Made by a program: the position numbers and the translations under genes
The notes under the pieces: model-generated
Told to the model about the DNA's origin: nothing
Databases searched by the model: none
The model's input: only the letters and a program-made list of their open reading frames with translations
Assembly (NCBI GenBank): GCA_030704615.1
Contig: CM060734.1
Span: 1,862,001 to 1,922,000 of the forward strand
DNA from: Takakia lepidozioides
Taxonomy: Eukaryota > Streptophyta > Takakiopsida > Takakiales > Takakiaceae
Direction: 5' to 3'
Length of the DNA: 60,000 nt
Shown here: one piece after another, positions 57,800-60,000 of the stretch
Layout: every line of letters begins with the position of its first letter
Position numbering within the stretch: the first letter of the stretch is position 1

Positions 57800-58060
57800 G
57801 ATTGTGATGACAATATAGGGATCCGACATGCCAGCCTTGGCATTCCTGGCAAGGGATGTGCACGACGTAATCGCAGGTGCGGGAGGGCTTTTGTGTGTGG
57901 AAGGGGGCCGACAGCCAAGGTCACAAGCAGACGAGAATGATCCACCCTATATGTGTGATTGGGGATTTTGTTTTCCTCCACAATCTATCATGGTTGTTTG
58001 CAACCCTGTAACAGAGGACTATACATTCCTCCCGCCTTTATGAAAGCATTTGGAAAGCAA
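57800..58060 (+). pseudogene. F-box/kelch-type protein exon (probably broken)
   Basis: The frame from 57828 reads DVHDVIAGAGGLLCVEGG, PPYMCDWGFCFPPQSIMVVC and CNPVTEDYTFLPPL. A GGLLC strand followed by a VVCNPVT..(Y/W)..LPP strand is the start of the beta-propeller in plant F-box/kelch proteins (substrate receptors of SCF ubiquitin ligases). A TGA follows PPL directly; a one-base shift would continue MKAFGKQ to a possible donor aag/gtacac near 58062. The F-box itself is not visible upstream. The next propeller strand may be at 59891, after the satellite array. Confidence 0.65.
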
Positions 58061-58086
58061 GGTACACTAGCTACATCCGTTCACTT

Positions 58087-59714
58087 AAACCTATTTATTG
58101 GCTTAAAATAAATTTGAATTGTGGAATGGCTTGAGGGGGGAGCGCGTCGATGGGGAGGCAAATGATATATTAGTCTGTTGTGTCTCCGCACATGTGTCGC
58201 ACACATGTTCAAGCACATGCAGGCAAAAGAGGGGTTTCAACCACATCCGTTCAATGGGTGCAATAGTCGTGCATGCATTGCAGGATTTCTTTTTCGCATT
58301 GAACAAAAACCAGATGACAAGTGAACGCCTCATTGGACAATCGAACGATTTTTGATTGATCTCGTATTACACTGGGACGTATCAGAGGGTACATTGAACA
58401 CACTGGCCAAGTTTCAATTTTTGGCGGGGGAGAAGCCGTGGGATGCTGGAAGCCGCAGAACAAAATCGATACGTGCCAAAAACCCCCACCGAAAGGCAGT
58501 GCAAACCTATTTATTGGCTTAAAATAAATTTGAATTGTGGAATGGCTTGAGGGGGGAGCGCGTCGATGGGGAGGCAAATGATATATTAGTCTGTTGTGTC
58601 TCCGCACATGTGTCGCACACATGTTCAAGCACATGCAGGCAAAAGAGGGGTTTCAACCACATCCGTTCAATGGGTGCAATAGCCGTGCATGCATTGCAGG
58701 ATTTCTTTTTCGCATTGAACAAAAACCAGATGACAAGTGAACGCCTCATTGGACAATCGAACGATTTTTATTGATCTCGTATTACACTGGGACGTATCGA
58801 GAGGGTACATTGAACACACTGGCCAAGTTTCAATTTTTGGCGGGGGAGTAGCCGTGGGATGCTGGAAGCCGCAGAACAAAATCGATACGTGCCAAAAACC
58901 CCCACCGAAAGGTAGTGCAAACCTATTTATTGGCTTAAAATAAATTTGAATTGTGGAATGGCTTGAGGGGGGAGCGCGTCGATGGGGATGCAAATGATAT
59001 ATTAGTCTGTTGTGTCTCCGCACATGTGTCGCACACATGTTCAAGCACATGCAGGCAAAAGAGGGGTTTCAACCACATCCGTTCAATGGGTGCAATAGCC
59101 GTGCATGCATTGCAGGATTTCTTTTTCGCATTGAACAAAAACCAGATGACAAGTGAACGCCTCATTGGACAATCGAACGATTTTTGATTGATCTCGTATT
59201 ACACTGGGACGTATCGAGAGGGTACATTGAACACACTGGCCAAGTTTCAATTTTTGGCGGGGGAGTAGCCGTGGGATGCTGGAAGCCGCAGAACAAAATC
59301 GATACGTGCCAAAAACCCCCACCGAAAGGCAGTGCAAACCTATTTATTGGCTTAAAATAAATTTGAATTGTGGAATGGCTTGAGGGGGGAGCGCGTCGAT
59401 GGGGAGGCAAATGATATATTAGTCTGTTGTGTCTCCGCACATGTGTCGCACACATGTTCAAGCACATGCAGGCAAAAAAGGGGTTTCAACCACATCCGTT
59501 CAATGGGTGCAATAGCCGTGCATGCATTGCAGGATTTCTTTTTCGCATTGAACAAAAACCAGATGACAAGTGAACGCCTCATTGGACAATCGAACGATTT
59601 TTGATTGATCTCGTATTACACTGGGACGTATCGAGAGGGTACATTGAACACACTGGCCAAGTTTCAATTTTTGGCGGGGGAGTAGCCGTGGGATGCTGGA
59701 AGCCGCAGAACAAA
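58087..59714 (+). repeat. Satellite array, 416-417 bp unit, 3.9 copies
   Basis: Units start at aaacctatttattggc near 58087, 58504, 58920 and 59337 and are almost identical. Differences include agtcgtgc versus agccgtgc, a missing g in ttttgattgatc of unit 2, and cgtatcaga versus cgtatcgaga in unit 1. The last copy stops at gccgcagaacaaa. Units 2-4 share variants not in unit 1, indicating recent expansion. The unit length is not a multiple of three, so the open frames on either strand shift between copies and are not protein repeats. Each unit has the near-palindromic cacatgtgtcgcacacatg. Confidence 0.97.
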
Positions 59715-59890
59715 GTCTCGGACAACCTCTTCATCTTTCAGATCTTGGGTTGATATGTGATTGTCTTCAGACATATTTATTTTTGGGATAGTGGACATTT
59801 CAATTCTTTCCCTCTTCTTTCCTCTTTGGTTTCATTGCTATGCATCTTGCAATGTAAGTTTGCAACTCCATACATGATCAGTTTTGGCAG

Positions 59891-60000
59891 GTGGCTCGCA
59901 TGGATTTGAACCGCTCATGCGACAAAGGGTACACCATCACTGTTGTGGGGTACAACAACTCTCAGGTTTTGGCACGAGACAGGCCTGATGTCTTGGAGAT
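59891..60000 (+). CDS. Partial exon, probably the next F-box/kelch exon
   Basis: After a pyrimidine-containing stretch and the acceptor ttttggcag, a frame stays open to the window end: VARMDLNRSCDKGYTITVVG, then YNNSQVLARDRPDVLE. A strand of the YT(I/V)VVG form followed by ..VLE(V/I)YDS is what follows the NPVT strand in F-box/kelch proteins, so it plausibly continues the exon at 57800-58060 across the satellite array. The gene runs off the right edge. Confidence 0.5.
   Translation, partial: MARMDLNRSCDKGYTITVVGYNNSQVLARDRPDVLE

Noticed and set aside
58119-59604. Four near-identical 76-79 codon frames on both strands as a gene family
   Set aside because: They are by-products of the 416-bp satellite. 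The unit is not a multiple of three and both strands are open by chance.

Overview
The window is nuclear DNA of a land plant, most likely a seed-free vascular plant (fern or lycophyte) or another non-flowering lineage. Evidence: genes split by GT-AG introns, plant-only families (a DUF3511 protein and a PPR-DYW editing-factor relic), a plant glycerol-3-phosphatase gene, F-box/kelch exons, and an exon fragment resembling flavodiiron proteins, which flowering plants have lost. Gene density is low. Most of the DNA is decayed transposons, gene fragments and tandem repeats. Everything here was read by eye, with no alignments or searches.

Layout. 1-7.5 kb: a decayed Ty3/gypsy LTR retrotransposon running off the left edge. 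Its order is gag (zinc knuckles, RGG-rich tail), aspartic protease, a C5-cytosine DNA methyltransferase domain, reverse transcriptase, RNase H, integrase and a PHD finger, then a polypurine tract and putative 3' LTR. 7.5-13.7 kb: an unrecognised broken reading frame, a DYW-domain relic, a SINE and a LINE endonuclease relic. 13.7-28.6 kb is the gene-bearing part: a DUF3511 gene (-), a MITE with 8-bp target duplication, a complete six-exon glycerol-3-phosphatase gene (-), a second copy of the SINE, a complete UTP11 gene (+) with telo-box promoter motifs, and a four-exon acidic zinc-finger gene (+). 28.6-33.9 kb: nothing recognised. 33.9-36.5 kb: a PPR-DYW pseudogene (-). 38.4-52.4 kb: two LINE 3' ends (one with an RNase H domain), a dispersed repeat seen twice, PPR fragments, a second broken copy of the retrotransposon methyltransferase, a primer-binding-site motif, and a two-exon coding segment. 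53.2-60 kb: a ~100-bp minisatellite, co-oriented fragments of aldo-keto reductase, flavodiiron and F-box genes, and a 416-bp satellite array that appears to lie in the F-box intron.

The most interesting item is the retrotransposon. It carries both a DNA methyltransferase (a chromatin mark writer) between protease and reverse transcriptase and a PHD finger (a histone reader fold) after the integrase. The methyltransferase C-terminus and the reverse transcriptase lie in the same reading frame, separated only by one TAG. A second methyltransferase fragment at 44 kb (about 90% identical by eye over ~207 bases, catalytic loop deleted) shows that the domain is repetitive in this genome. Retrotransposon-borne DNMTs have been reported from dinoflagellates and charophyte algae; this would be a land-plant example with an added PHD module. 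The working cellular genes (glycerol-3-phosphatase, UTP11, DUF3511, zinc finger) are unrelated housekeeping or plant-specific genes and form no common pathway.
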